Origin: Pinibacter sp031553495 | GTDB taxonomy: Bacteria; Bacteroidota; Bacteroidia; Chitinophagales; Chitinophagaceae | Assembly (NCBI GenBank): GCA_031553495.1 | Contig: JAVBLN010000018.1 | Coordinates: 124,001 to 188,000, forward strand | DNA length: 64,000 bases | Reading direction: 5' to 3' | Shown: positions 54,346 to 63,285 of the stretch, one piece after another | Layout of the letters: every line of letters begins with the position of its first letter | How positions within the stretch are numbered: the first letter of the stretch is position 1 | The notes under the pieces: generated by a model | What the model was told of the DNA's origin: nothing | Databases searched by the model: none | What the model saw: only the letters and a program-made list of their open reading frames with translations | Made by a program: the position numbers and the translations under genes

Positions 54346-55251
54346 TTAAGCTTTTGGATGTGCTTTTTTGTACGTTTCCATCAATTTTTCTATGGAATTA
54401 TGTGTATAAATTTGAGTTGATGCGAGGCTGCTGTGCCCCAGCAATTCCTTAATGGCATTTATATCGGCTCCATTGTTGGTTAAATGCGTTGCAAATGTAT
54501 GTCTTAATATGTGTGGACTTTTTCTTTCCATTGTAGTTACCTGGGCCATGAATTTATGTACCCGCAAATACACATACTTTGGGTACAGCCGTTTTCCTTT
54601 TGGTGTTACAAACAAATAATCTGTATCCACCTCTACTGCCTGATGTCTTTTGTCGGCCTTGTATTGCATCAAAAGATCCATCATGCTTTTATTGACCGGA
54701 ATAAGCCGGTATTTGCTGCCTTTACCAAATACTTTAATTGAAGAGGTATTGCTGTTGATATTTGTTTCTTTCAGGTTGATCAGTTCGCCTATACGCATGC
54801 CGGTCGCATATAATAGTTCCACTATAAGGCTGGTGGTTTTCCCTTCCCAACCTTCGATTTGAGAAACATTTTCCAGAAGCTTTTCCATTTCTTCTTCAAG
54901 AACAAATGATGGTAATCGTTTGCCGGCCTTAGGAGTTGAAATACCCGCCACAGGCGAAACATCAACATTGCCCAGCTTAAGATGATATTTAAAAAATGAC
55001 TTTAACGCAGATGCTTTCCGGTTAATTGATTTTGGACTTCGTGCATTGTCTTTCAAGGAAGCCAGCCATGATCTTATCATTGATGAATTAATATCCTTCA
55101 AAGCCAAATCGCCATATTCAGAACAAATAAACTGGAAAAATTGTGAGAGATCATCCTCATATGAATTTACTGTATACCGGGAATAGCGTTTTTCAAAACG
55201 CAGGTATTCAATAAAAGAAGTGTAAATGGGAGTGGATGATGGCGCTTGCAT
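54346..55251 (-). CDS. xerC: Tyrosine recombinase, XerC/XerD family
   Basis: A 301-residue site-specific recombinase likely to resolve chromosome dimers at dif. All catalytic residues are present: Arg153 (GMRIGELINL), His247, Arg250 (HILRHTFATH), His273 (LLGHSS) and Tyr282 (TQIYTH). The SAM-like N-terminal domain covers about 8-95. The position between rpsU and hpf is typical for Bacteroidota, which supports a housekeeping XerC over a mobile integrase. Confidence 0.93.
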   Translation of the reverse strand: MQAPSSTPIYTSFIEYLRFEKRYSRYTVNSYEDDLSQFFQFICSEYGDLALKDINSSMIRSWLASLKDNARSPKSINRKASALKSFFKYHLKLGNVDVSPVAGISTPKAGKRLPSFVLEEEMEKLLENVSQIEGWEGKTTSLIVELLYATGMRIGELINLKETNINSNTSSIKVFGKGSKYRLIPVNKSMMDLLMQYKADKRHQAVEVDTDYLFVTPKGKRLYPKYVYLRVHKFMAQVTTMERKSPHILRHTFATHLTNNGADINAIKELLGHSSLASTQIYTHNSIEKLMETYKKAHPKA

Positions 55252-55333
55252 AAATTAAAGATAGCTACAAAATACTATAAACTTTGTAGCTACCCAAATT
55301 ATGAAAAGCCTTAGCTTAAATAAGTGATTAATA

Positions 55334-55528
55334 TTAATCGAACTTTCCGCTTGCTACCTGTTGCTTATAGATAGCTTTTAGTACTTGCGTACGGCGTTTT
55401 ATAGAAGGCTTTGTAAAAGTTTGGCGCTCCCTCAATTGCAACAGGGTTTTCGCTTTTTCAAACTTTTTTTTGTACTTCTTAAGCGCTTTGTCGATGTTTT
55501 CGCAATCTTTTGAATCTATGATTAACAT
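55334..55528 (-). CDS. rpsU: Ribosomal protein bS21
   Basis: A 64-residue basic small-subunit protein. The sequence LIIDSKDCENIDKALKKYKKKFEK and the basic C-terminus are typical. It is the first gene of the block rpsU - xerC - hpf. Confidence 0.95.
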   Translation of the reverse strand: MLIIDSKDCENIDKALKKYKKKFEKAKTLLQLRERQTFTKPSIKRRTQVLKAIYKQQVASGKFD

Positions 55529-55564
55529 ATTTTAAATATACCTCCTTTAGGCGATTTTGGAGCG

Positions 55565-55594
55565 CAAAGATATGGGTTTTGTAATAATAAACAA
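55565..55594 (-). promoter_or_regulatory. rpsU promoter
   Basis: On the minus strand TTG, a 19-base spacer and TATCTTTG, a full match to the Bacteroidota consensus. The -7 element lies 36 bases before the rpsU start codon. Confidence 0.75.
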
Positions 55595-55811
55595 TTCTAA
55601 TTTGTGGGTTGAGTGAGAAGTGAGATATCAGATATCAAAGGCAGTGGGCAGTAGAGAAACCAAAAGCTCAGAGCAGATATTCGGGGTCTCTACAATTCTT
55701 TCAATATTTATCTTTACTCGTTTTCTGCGGCTCATGTATTCTCAATTCAATAAGAACTTTCAACCTTCAATTATCAACTGATTTCTGATTGCTAATTCCT
55801 AATTTGCGCCC

Positions 55812-56405
55812 ATGTTTACAGGAATAATAGAAACATTTGCCACAGTATTGGAAGTACTTCCATCGGGCACAAATAAAAGTTTTTGGTTACAATCTGCTGT
55901 TTCTGAAAAGCTTAAAGTTGATCAAAGTGTTTCTCACAATGGAGTTTGTCTTACGGTAGAGGCAGTTGAAGAAGATCGTCACCGAGTGACTGCCATATTG
56001 GAAACTCTCAAAAAAACTGATCTGAACAATTGGAAACCCGGTTCGATGATAAATATTGAACGCAGCCTGCAATTAAATGACCGATTGGATGGCCATTTCG
56101 TTCAGGGGCATGTGGATGCAACCGGCACACTGGAAAAAATAGAGGAAATGGATGGCAGTTGGCAACTCACTTTTTTATACCCGGAGCAATTCGCTCATCT
56201 GATTATTGAAAAAGGCTCCATTGCTTTGAATGGTATAAGTCTCACTGTTTTCAACGTTACAAACAATAACTTTTCAGTAGCTATCATTCCATATACATAC
56301 CATCATACCAATGTACAGCAACTGCGCCCCGGCCATACTGTAAATCTCGAATTCGATGTTATTGGTAAGTATATTACACGTTCCCAGGATATTGGCAAAG
56401 TGTAA
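55812..56405 (+). CDS. ribE: Riboflavin synthase alpha chain
   Basis: A 197-residue enzyme that dismutates two 6,7-dimethyl-8-ribityllumazine molecules into riboflavin and a pyrimidine. The N-terminus MFTGIIE is diagnostic. Two lumazine-binding repeats are visible (about 1-95, with SVSHNGVCLTVE; and 96-190, with GHVDATG and GSIALNGISLTV). No FMN riboswitch precedes it, and no other rib gene is nearby. Confidence 0.96.
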   Translation: MFTGIIETFATVLEVLPSGTNKSFWLQSAVSEKLKVDQSVSHNGVCLTVEAVEEDRHRVTAILETLKKTDLNNWKPGSMINIERSLQLNDRLDGHFVQGHVDATGTLEKIEEMDGSWQLTFLYPEQFAHLIIEKGSIALNGISLTVFNVTNNNFSVAIIPYTYHHTNVQQLRPGHTVNLEFDVIGKYITRSQDIGKV

Positions 56406-56423
56406 CCATTGAATTATTATTAC

Positions 56424-56494
56424 GAAACCGGCAGTTGAGCCCTGATTAAGCTTCTGTTGTGTCACTCACTTGTATGGCAGTAATGCTATTGAGC
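56424..56494 (-). repeat. DCD repeat copy 24 (C/A chimera, composite II)
   Basis: CCGGCAGTTGAGCCCTGATT is a type C arm. It runs into TTGTGTCACTCACTTG and then a type A arm GGCAGTAATGCTATTGAGC. It opens composite II. Confidence 0.93.
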
Positions 56495-56545
56495 AAGTTG
56501 GCAGTAAGCAGTAGGCGGTTGGCAGTAGAGAGTTCAGAAATCAGT
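56495..56545. repeat. GGCAGTA / AGAG module of composite II
   Basis: AAGTTGGCAGTAAGCAGTAG, then GCGGTTGGCAGTAGAGAG, then TTCAGAAATCAG. It is nearly identical to the module at 38759-38811. Confidence 0.88.
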
Positions 56546-56550
56546 ATACA

Positions 56551-56585
56551 CAGGTATCCTACACCTTTAAGGTGTAAGATACCTG
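56551..56585. repeat. 17-bp-arm palindrome of composite II
   Basis: CAGGTATCCTACACCTT and AAGGTGTAAGATACCTG with one mismatch and a one-base centre. It is homologous to 38812-38852. Confidence 0.85.
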
Positions 56586-56617
56586 GATCCTGGCGACAAG
56601 CCAGAAATATTTTAACC

Positions 56618-56720
56618 GATGAAAAGAATTACAACCGATGAACGAAATGCGACGCAACGATGATGCCATGAAATACCGCAGCCGGTACCACAATTATACT
56701 CGCGGTGTTCATCAGGACCA
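56618..56720 (+). repeat. DCD repeat copy 25 (A/B type, composite II)
   Basis: GATGAAAAGAATTACAACCG, then GAACGAAATGCGACGCAACG, then ATGCCATGAAATACCGC. The end GCGGTGTTCATC is inverted relative to the ATGAAATACCGC arm. Confidence 0.93.
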
Positions 56721-56894
56721 AAATAAAATAACCGATACCTTGGTAAACATTACTTCCGGTATCAAAAAATAATTGCACAAACAACTCCTAAATCTTTTAA
56801 TTCAACGAATCCGCCTATATCTGCATTCAGATATCTGATAAGCGCTTTCAACTATCAACTTTCAATTTTCAACTTCTTTCTGCCCCCATTTCCC

Positions 56895-56902
56895 TACCTT
56901 TG
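56895..56902 (+). promoter_or_regulatory. purQ promoter -7 element
   Basis: TACCTTTG, an exact match to TAnnTTTG, 27 bases before the purQ ATG. Confidence 0.65.
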
Positions 56903-56929
56903 CGCTTTCAAAAATCAATCCTTCTTTTT

Positions 56930-57592
56930 ATGAAGTTTGGAGTAGTTGTATTTCCGGGATCTAACTGCGACAGAGACATGCAGAATGCATTGCAAAACGA
57001 TTTAAACCAGGAAGTTGTAATGCTTTGGCACAAAGACAAAGATATTAGCGCTTTTACCACGAATGATTGTATAGTATTGCCGGGCGGTTTTTCTTATGGC
57101 GATTACCTGCGTTGTGGCGCTATTGCCCGTTTCAGCCCAATGATGCAAAGTGTAATTGATTTTGCCAACAGAGGCGGAAAGGTATTGGGTATTTGCAATG
57201 GATTTCAAATTTTGTGCGAATCTCATCTTTTGCCCGGCGTATTGCTGCGCAATTCCAACCAGCAGTTTATATGTAAAAATGTTTTTCTGAAGGGTGTTGG
57301 AAGCGAAAAAGCTTTGAAGATTCCGGTTGCGCATGGAGAGGGCCGGTTTTTTGCCGATGAAAAAACACTGGATGACATTGAAAAAAACAACCGGGTTATT
57401 TACCGCTATTGCGATGAAAATGGTAATATAACCGCATTTGCGAATCCCAATGGTACACTAAGAAATATTGCCGGAATACGTAATGCCTCAGGAAATGTAT
57501 TTGGCATGATGCCTCACCCAGAAAGAGCCAGTTCCGACGCATTGGGAAATATTGATGGCCGCATAGTGTTAAAATCACTATTAATGAATTAA
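56930..57592 (+). CDS. purQ: Phosphoribosylformylglycinamidine synthase, glutaminase subunit
   Basis: A 220-residue class I glutamine amidotransferase that supplies ammonia to PurL for purine synthesis. The catalytic triad is Cys89 (GICNGFQIL), His196 and Glu198 (MPHPERA). The start is at MKFGVVVFPGSNCDRD, the family N-terminus; ten further open codons upstream include the promoter, so they are not coding. No purL or purS is in the window. Confidence 0.96.
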   Translation: MKFGVVVFPGSNCDRDMQNALQNDLNQEVVMLWHKDKDISAFTTNDCIVLPGGFSYGDYLRCGAIARFSPMMQSVIDFANRGGKVLGICNGFQILCESHLLPGVLLRNSNQQFICKNVFLKGVGSEKALKIPVAHGEGRFFADEKTLDDIEKNNRVIYRYCDENGNITAFANPNGTLRNIAGIRNASGNVFGMMPHPERASSDALGNIDGRIVLKSLLMN

Positions 57593-57717
57593 ACCTATTT
57601 AAAGTAAAATTGTCCTACTCAGGTAATTAGCAAAAATTCAGCATGGTGTACAAAACTTTAGGCTTTTATTTGCATTCATTCTTCGATTTTTGAGTCTCTT
57701 ATTATAAAATTAAACAG

Positions 57718-58173
57718 ATGAAAAAGACAGCGCTTTTCCTATTAGCGGCTTTAATAACAGGAATTTCCTTACATGCACAAAGCGATAAGCAGGTGAAATG
57801 GAACTTTTCCAGTAAAAAGATTGCTGCAAACACTTATGAAATTCACATGACAGCCACAATTAACGGCAACTGGCATTTATATGCGCAGGATGGCGGAGAT
57901 GGTCCTATCTCCACATCTTTTACGTTTGTAAAAAATCCATTACTAACACTGGATGGCAAAACAAAAGAAGTAGGTAAACTGAAAAAAGTGTACGAAGATG
58001 CCTTTAAATCGGAAGTGCGTTATTATGAAAAAAGTGTCGATTTTGTACAAGTAGTAAAAGTAAAAGGTAAAGCTAAAACCAACCTTTCGGGTAAAGTAGA
58101 GTTTATGGTTTGTAACGATAGAGAATGTTTGCCTCCGGCTGAAGTTAATATTAAGGTTCCTATTGGAAGTTAA
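57718..58173 (+). CDS. Periplasmic DsbD N-terminal-like (DsbC-type) domain protein
   Basis: A 151-residue exported protein with a signal peptide (cleavage near LHAQ, residue 21). It matches the N-terminal alpha domain of DsbD, which passes electrons from the membrane domain to periplasmic thiols. The redox cysteines are Cys132 and Cys137 (MVCNDRECLPP). Here the domain is a separate protein, directly upstream of a full DsbD-like gene on the same strand. A terminator-like hairpin lies between them, so they may not share all transcripts. Confidence 0.85.
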   Translation: MKKTALFLLAALITGISLHAQSDKQVKWNFSSKKIAANTYEIHMTATINGNWHLYAQDGGDGPISTSFTFVKNPLLTLDGKTKEVGKLKKVYEDAFKSEVRYYEKSVDFVQVVKVKGKAKTNLSGKVEFMVCNDRECLPPAEVNIKVPIGS

Positions 58174-58212
58174 AATGTTTGAGTAATAAAATGAGTTCAT
58201 CTTAAAATAACA

Positions 58213-58248
58213 AAAACGAGTTCTTGTAAAGGGAACTCGTTTCTTTTT
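58213..58248 (+). terminator. Terminator between the two DsbD-type genes
   Basis: AAACGAGTTC / GAACTCGTTT stem followed by TTCTTTTT, 40 bases past the first gene. Confidence 0.75.
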
Positions 58249-58272
58249 AATTATTCTGATTTTCTTATACCT

Positions 58273-60249
58273 ATGTTTGTGAAATTTACAAAAGCGATCC
58301 TAACGGTTGTTTTATTATTATCTGTAATAAATCTTTCCGCCCAAACCGATTCGGTTATAAAAATTACCTCGACGCAGCAAAAGCTTAGCGACAAGGAAAC
58401 CAATATTCAAATAAAAGTTACAACTGCTCCCGGAAGTAAAATATATTCTATCAACAAAAAATCCGAAGATGGGTTAAACTCCTCCATAATCTTCGATTCA
58501 TCTGTTCTCAAAGAACTTAAAGGCCCTATACGGGAAACCGGTAATGCCGTTACCGAAAAAGATACTACAGTAAATACTGAGGTCACTTATTTTCAGGATT
58601 CTGTAATATGGATTCAAACAGTGCAAACCCCGGCATCAGGAAAAAAGGAGTTTGAAGGAAAGATCACATACATGGTGAAAGAAGGGGATGAGTATAAATC
58701 GGGTGAAGAGCCGTTTAGTGTAATGGTTTCTGTTGAATCTGTGTCTGCAAGTCCTGCAAGTAATGAAGGAGCTAAGAGTAATTCATTGTGGTCATTCTTC
58801 CTTGGCGGATTATTGGCAGGCCTTGGCGCTTTTATTATGCCCTGTATTTACGCTATGGTGCCCGTTACCGTTAGTTTTTTTACAAAAAGAAGTACTACGC
58901 GGCAGCAGGGAGTTAAAAATGCGCTGGCTTACTCTGGTTCTATCATATTTGTGTTTACTTTACTGGGCTTTTTGATCACTACCATATTCGGGCCTTCCGC
59001 ATTGAATAATATGGCCAGCAGCGCCTGGTTTAATGTTTTTGTGTTCCTGATGTTTGTTGTGTTCGGAATTTCTTTTCTTGGCGCGTTTGAAATAACGCTG
59101 CCATCATCACTAAGTAATAAGGTTGACTCAAGGGCCAACCTGTCAAGTTATTCGGGAATATTTTTTATGGCGCTCACTTTGGTTATTGTGTCATTTTCCT
59201 GTACCGTTCCTTTCATTGGCTTATTAACCGTTTGGACGGCTCAGGGCGGCAAATTAGCGCCATTGATCGGGTTTTTGGGATTTTCTATAGCCTTGTCATT
59301 TCCATTCGCGTTGTTCGCATTTTTCCCGGCTTTGCTCAACAAAATGGGTAAATCCGGCGGATGGCTCAATTCTGTTAAAGTGGCACTCGGCTTTATTGAA
59401 CTGGCGTTAGCATTGAAATTCTTATCGAGTGCGGATCTGGCATATCATTGGCGACTACTCGACAGAGAAGTGTATCTCAGTTTATGGATTGTGATTTTTG
59501 GGTTGCTTGGGTTATACCTTTTGGGCAAGCTTAAGTTTCATCACGATGACGATTTGCCGAAAAACGAATATGGGCATCCTTATCTTACTGTTACGAGGTT
59601 ATTTTTTGCCATCGCGGCATTGTCATTTACTATTTACATGGTTCCGGGTTTGTGGGGAGCCCCTTTAAAAGGCATAAGCGCATGGCTTCCGGAAATGAAA
59701 ACCCAGGATTTTAACATGAATAAGATTGTGGCAAGTGCTGCTTCGGCGGAAAGTAGCGATGATGACAGTATAAAACCAGTTAAATACACCGATTTTCTTG
59801 AATCAGAGATTCCGGGAGTACACGCTTTCTTCGATTATGAGGAGGCAATAAAGGCAGCAAAAGCCATGAACAAACCTCTAATGCTGGATTTTACAGGGCA
59901 TAGCTGCGCTAATTGCCGAAAGATGGAACAGGAAGTGCTGAATGATGCGGAGGTTAAAACAAGATTACAAAAGGATTATGTTGTTGTATCTTTATATGTT
60001 GACGATAAATTTAAATTTCCTGAGGAAGAGAGGTATATATCAAAACATAGCGGAAAGGAAATTAAAACTATAGGAGATAAAAATCTGGATATGGAGGTTA
60101 CATTAACCGGAAATGCGGCACAGCCTCAATATGTGTTCATTGATCATGACGGCAAGATCATTAAGAACGCAGGCGGTTACGATCCTGATATAAAAAGATT
60201 TATTGGCATACTGGATGAAGTGAAAGAAACTTTTAAGAACAAGAAATAA
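58273..60249 (+). CDS. DsbD-type thiol:disulfide interchange protein
   Basis: A 658-residue membrane protein that moves reducing power from cytoplasmic thioredoxin to the periplasm. The signal peptide ends near residue 24. An N-terminal domain (25-160) resembles the DsbD alpha domain but lacks its two cysteines. About eight membrane segments (175-470) carry the two redox cysteines in MPCIYAMVPV and FSCTVPFIG. The C-terminal thioredoxin domain (about 515-658) has CANC with Cys545 and Cys548. Because its own alpha domain has no cysteines, the separate domain protein encoded upstream may replace it; that is inference. Confidence 0.92.
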   Translation: MFVKFTKAILTVVLLLSVINLSAQTDSVIKITSTQQKLSDKETNIQIKVTTAPGSKIYSINKKSEDGLNSSIIFDSSVLKELKGPIRETGNAVTEKDTTVNTEVTYFQDSVIWIQTVQTPASGKKEFEGKITYMVKEGDEYKSGEEPFSVMVSVESVSASPASNEGAKSNSLWSFFLGGLLAGLGAFIMPCIYAMVPVTVSFFTKRSTTRQQGVKNALAYSGSIIFVFTLLGFLITTIFGPSALNNMASSAWFNVFVFLMFVVFGISFLGAFEITLPSSLSNKVDSRANLSSYSGIFFMALTLVIVSFSCTVPFIGLLTVWTAQGGKLAPLIGFLGFSIALSFPFALFAFFPALLNKMGKSGGWLNSVKVALGFIELALALKFLSSADLAYHWRLLDREVYLSLWIVIFGLLGLYLLGKLKFHHDDDLPKNEYGHPYLTVTRLFFAIAALSFTIYMVPGLWGAPLKGISAWLPEMKTQDFNMNKIVASAASAESSDDDSIKPVKYTDFLESEIPGVHAFFDYEEAIKAAKAMNKPLMLDFTGHSCANCRKMEQEVLNDAEVKTRLQKDYVVVSLYVDDKFKFPEEERYISKHSGKEIKTIGDKNLDMEVTLTGNAAQPQYVFIDHDGKIIKNAGGYDPDIKRFIGILDEVKETFKNKK

Positions 60250-60282
60250 TCATTCCCGGTAGAAAATTGTTATTCAGCTTGT

Positions 60283-60321
60283 AAGCGGATGAAATGTTGC
60301 AAACATTTCATCCGCTTTTTT
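60283..60321 (+). terminator. Terminator of the DsbD gene
   Basis: A perfect 16-bp stem, AAGCGGATGAAATGTT / AACATTTCATCCGCTT, with a three-base loop and a T-run. Confidence 0.92.
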
Positions 60322-60368
60322 ATGTTGTATAAACTCCAAATTTTGCAATGGGGCAATTTTCATTGTTC

Positions 60369-60435
60369 AATTGATATTCTACTGATGAACGGAGCGTCGT
60401 AACCAAAGCTCAACCAGGGCTCAACCGCTGACCCC
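60369..60435 (+). repeat. DCD repeat copy 26 (type C)
   Basis: CAATTGATATTCTACTG, then GAACGGAGCGTCGTAACC, then GCTCAACCAGGGCTCAACCG. Core GCGTCGTAAC. Confidence 0.85.
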
Positions 60436-60843
60436 AAAAATAATTTTGATAATAGTTTTCTGAATTATACGCCATAACTATTCTTTTGTTGAACTTCTCG
60501 TATTATGTTGTTGTTTGTAATGTTATTATAGGTATTAGCCATTGTTTTTCACTTTTTGTTATATGTTTTCTGAAAATTCCCTTATTAAGGAAATGAAATG
60601 GCCTATTTGCCATTTTTAATATTTAATTTTAAAATATTGTATTGATTTTATTTATTTTTGGTAGGTTTGTCAAATTTTGTTGCCATTAGTTTATTATTCA
60701 TAGTTATTTTGTGTTATTGTGTGTGCATTTATAAGATTAGTTTGACTTATATTTGCAAAATGATATTATTTGTTGGTTTTTTCAATAATTTCAATGTGTT
60801 TTGGAAAAATCACTAGATATATTCTCAATTAACCCCTTCATTC
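60436..60843. other. AT-rich gap before the AraC genes
   Basis: No gene or repeat seen. It is very AT-rich and likely holds the promoter of the first AraC-type gene. Confidence 0.5.
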
Positions 60844-61854
60844 ATGATAATATTCAAAACTACCAGCTACAAGCAGAGAACTATGCTTGAGAAGGCCTCT
60901 AATCTTTTGGGAGCGCCTATTGTTAACAATAGCATACATTATTCAGGACCTCTTTGTGGTAAAGGTTTTGTGAAATGCTTCGATTTGCCATCGGGTATTG
61001 GTGTATCAATTATGAGGTACATAAGGTCCGCTTTTGCGGTTTCGTTTCAAAGCAGTGTTCCTGCCGAAGATGTATATGCTCTTAGAATTGTTTATTTTGA
61101 GAAAAAGGGAATTAAAGTGCTTCTGGATAATAATGAAACAAATTTTAACTCTCCCGGAGGTATGGTGCAGCTCTTGTCGCCCTCAACCATACAATGTGTC
61201 AATATTCCAACAGGTAAGGGGGAGGGTTATGGCGTTAATATTGTTCTTCCGAGTGAATGGTTAAAGAATGCCTTAGGCGAAGAACTGGTAAGCTCAATGC
61301 TCGAAAAGTATTTTGCACTAAAAGATGATGCCATTGGTTTTGAGCAGTTAGATTATATTTATGATCATTATATCCAGGATTTAATGGAACTGGATACTAA
61401 TTCTCCGGTTTATCAATTGCAAGGAGAAAAACTGGTTATGAGTATCGTAGAGCGGTTTTTTACCCGGCTTTATGAGCGGCTTATAAAATCGTTGAATACC
61501 AGGGGGTTATCGCCTGTGGATGTAGAATTGCTAATAAAAGCTGAGAAAAAACTGCTTGAAGATCTTTCCAATCCACCCAGTATTGAATTGCTTGCCAAAT
61601 TTTGTTGTATGAGCGAAACATCGTTTACCACCAAATTTAAGCAAATGTTCAACGAAACCGTATTTAATCATTTTCAGAATGAGCGGCTTAAAAAAGCATA
61701 CCTGATGTTGTCAGATGGAAAATACTCAGTTAAGGAAACCGCGTTTACACTTGGATTTCAAAAATCAAGCAGCTTTATTGAAGCTTTCAAGAAGAAATAT
61801 GACACCTCGCCGCGAACTTTGCGCTTACGTAATAAAATGGCTATTAAGTTGTAA
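60844..61854 (+). CDS. AraC-family transcription regulator
   Basis: A 336-residue regulator. The C-terminal AraC DNA-binding domain (about 235-330) has two helix-turn-helix motifs (SIELLAKFCCMSETSFTTKFKQMF and SVKETAFTLGFQKSSSFIEAFKKKY). The N-terminal 230 residues form a sensor domain I do not recognise. It resembles the next gene in length and layout. No target genes are nearby apart from the other AraC genes. The start could also be the Met at residue 14. Confidence 0.9.
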   Translation: MIIFKTTSYKQRTMLEKASNLLGAPIVNNSIHYSGPLCGKGFVKCFDLPSGIGVSIMRYIRSAFAVSFQSSVPAEDVYALRIVYFEKKGIKVLLDNNETNFNSPGGMVQLLSPSTIQCVNIPTGKGEGYGVNIVLPSEWLKNALGEELVSSMLEKYFALKDDAIGFEQLDYIYDHYIQDLMELDTNSPVYQLQGEKLVMSIVERFFTRLYERLIKSLNTRGLSPVDVELLIKAEKKLLEDLSNPPSIELLAKFCCMSETSFTTKFKQMFNETVFNHFQNERLKKAYLMLSDGKYSVKETAFTLGFQKSSSFIEAFKKKYDTSPRTLRLRNKMAIKL

Positions 61855-61915
61855 ATGAGAATATTATATGGATCAAAGCTATACTTCGGCACAATAATGT
61901 TAAGTGAATTTTTTG

Positions 61916-61987
61916 GGTTGGACGGGCGGTAGTGCTACTATTAAGCATCGTTGTGTCACTCCCTTGTACGGCAGGAATGCTATGGAG
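61916..61987 (-). repeat. DCD repeat copy 27 (type A)
   Basis: CGGTAGTGCTACTATTAAGC, then ATCGTTGTGTCACTCCCTTG, then CGGCAGGAATGCTATGGAG. It has the same right-arm variant as copy 15. Confidence 0.94.
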
Positions 61988-62086
61988 AGTTGTGAGTTAT
62001 GAGTGTCAGGTCCTGGGAAAAGTAGACAGTTACTTTAGTTGTTTATCCAGCACCAAGCTCTAACATGCCAAACAGCACCGTTGTTT

Positions 62087-62170
62087 AATCACAAGGGGCA
62101 CAATAGAGGCTCAAGGTACACAAGAGTTTGCTGAATTGTTACCAATCCTTGTGTATAGTATGGGCCATCC
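62087..62170. repeat. ACAAGGG-type tail module
   Basis: AATCACAAGGGGCAC, then AATAGAGGCTCAAG. It matches the start of 35632-35735 and likewise follows a type A DCD repeat. Confidence 0.65.
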
Positions 62171-62241
62171 CACTCAACAAACATTTTTCCGGTTTGTTAT
62201 AAAGAACGCAGCAAAGTGTATAAAAGCTTTCTGATTATGCC

Positions 62242-63255
62242 ATGTTAGAAGTATACCAAAAATGGAACACGTCAAGAGATTGCTTTTTGCTTCTTGCTAA
62301 TAAATTGAATGAAAAATTGCATGAGGGAGTAAGCCTGGAGGGCAATTCAATTATACTCCACAATAAAGGGCTTAAAGGAAAAATTAAATTTTTGGAATTA
62401 AGCAATGAAATGTCATTGTATAAAATGGAGCTTACTGTATTTGAAGTTTTGAAATTTTACAAAGTAACCACTGAGTTGCCCGAATATTATACAATACTTT
62501 TTTCATTAAATGAAGGTTACGATTTTCATACGTTTAGCAAGAACTTGTTAGAAGAAGAGATGGAAGAAATTGGTCTTGGTGGCAAGCGTACTGTTTCTTA
62601 TTCATCTTCAGATGTGCTTAGCTTATTTAAAATTATACCTGCAGATCAATCGAGGTTTTTACTGGCAATAGTATCTATAGCCGGTGTAAAGAAAAATATT
62701 CGAGCGAGACATGAAGAAGCCGCCTGGCCGGATATTTTTTCCAATACACCTGTAAACGGCTATGTAACAATGGATGGTTTAATGATTGATGAAGTAAGTA
62801 AGCCTTTTATAAAAGAATATCCTCAATTTATAGAGATAACATATACAAAAGGTCTGATGTATGAAATATTGGCCATGCTTGCTTATGAAGTAGCGCAAAA
62901 AAATAAAAAAATTATTTCAGGAACCGGTGTTGCCGAATCTGCGCGACTGGTGGAAATAAAAAATTCATTACTAGACGATTTTTCCCGACCATGCCCTTCA
63001 CTAAATGAAATGGCAGAGCGTGCGCATATGAGTGTCACAAAATTTAAAACCGGGTTTAAAAAATTATTCAGGATGCCATATTACCAATTTTACCAGCACT
63101 ACAGGTTGATGCACGCGAAAAAACTACTTGCAGCAGGCAGTTCCATAAAAGATGCAGCGTATGAAGTTGGCTTTTCCAATGCAGGTCATTTTACGTCCAC
63201 TTTTAAGAAAAAATTTAATAAGTTGCCCAGCGATTTTTACAACACCCCCCAATAA
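62242..63255 (+). CDS. AraC-family transcription regulator
   Basis: A 337-residue regulator with a C-terminal AraC domain (about 240-335: SLNEMAERAHMSVTKFKTGFKKLF and SIKDAAYEVGFSNAGHFTSTFKKKF). The N-terminal domain is unrecognised and similar in length to that of the gene at 60844-61854, so the two may be paralogues. It faces the third AraC gene tail to tail, with 30 bases between the stop codons. Confidence 0.9.
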   Translation: MLEVYQKWNTSRDCFLLLANKLNEKLHEGVSLEGNSIILHNKGLKGKIKFLELSNEMSLYKMELTVFEVLKFYKVTTELPEYYTILFSLNEGYDFHTFSKNLLEEEMEEIGLGGKRTVSYSSSDVLSLFKIIPADQSRFLLAIVSIAGVKKNIRARHEEAAWPDIFSNTPVNGYVTMDGLMIDEVSKPFIKEYPQFIEITYTKGLMYEILAMLAYEVAQKNKKIISGTGVAESARLVEIKNSLLDDFSRPCPSLNEMAERAHMSVTKFKTGFKKLFRMPYYQFYQHYRLMHAKKLLAAGSSIKDAAYEVGFSNAGHFTSTFKKKFNKLPSDFYNTPQ

Positions 63256-63285
63256 TTTTGAAGGCAAAATATATTTTAATAAAAA

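Noticed and set aside
54346..55251. Tyrosine recombinase as a mobile-element integrase that moves the repeats
   Set aside because: Its position between rpsU and hpf and its full match to XerC/XerD point to a housekeeping role. A link to the repeats has no support in the sequence.
55570..55811. FMN riboswitch before riboflavin synthase
   Set aside because: None of the conserved FMN-aptamer blocks is present.
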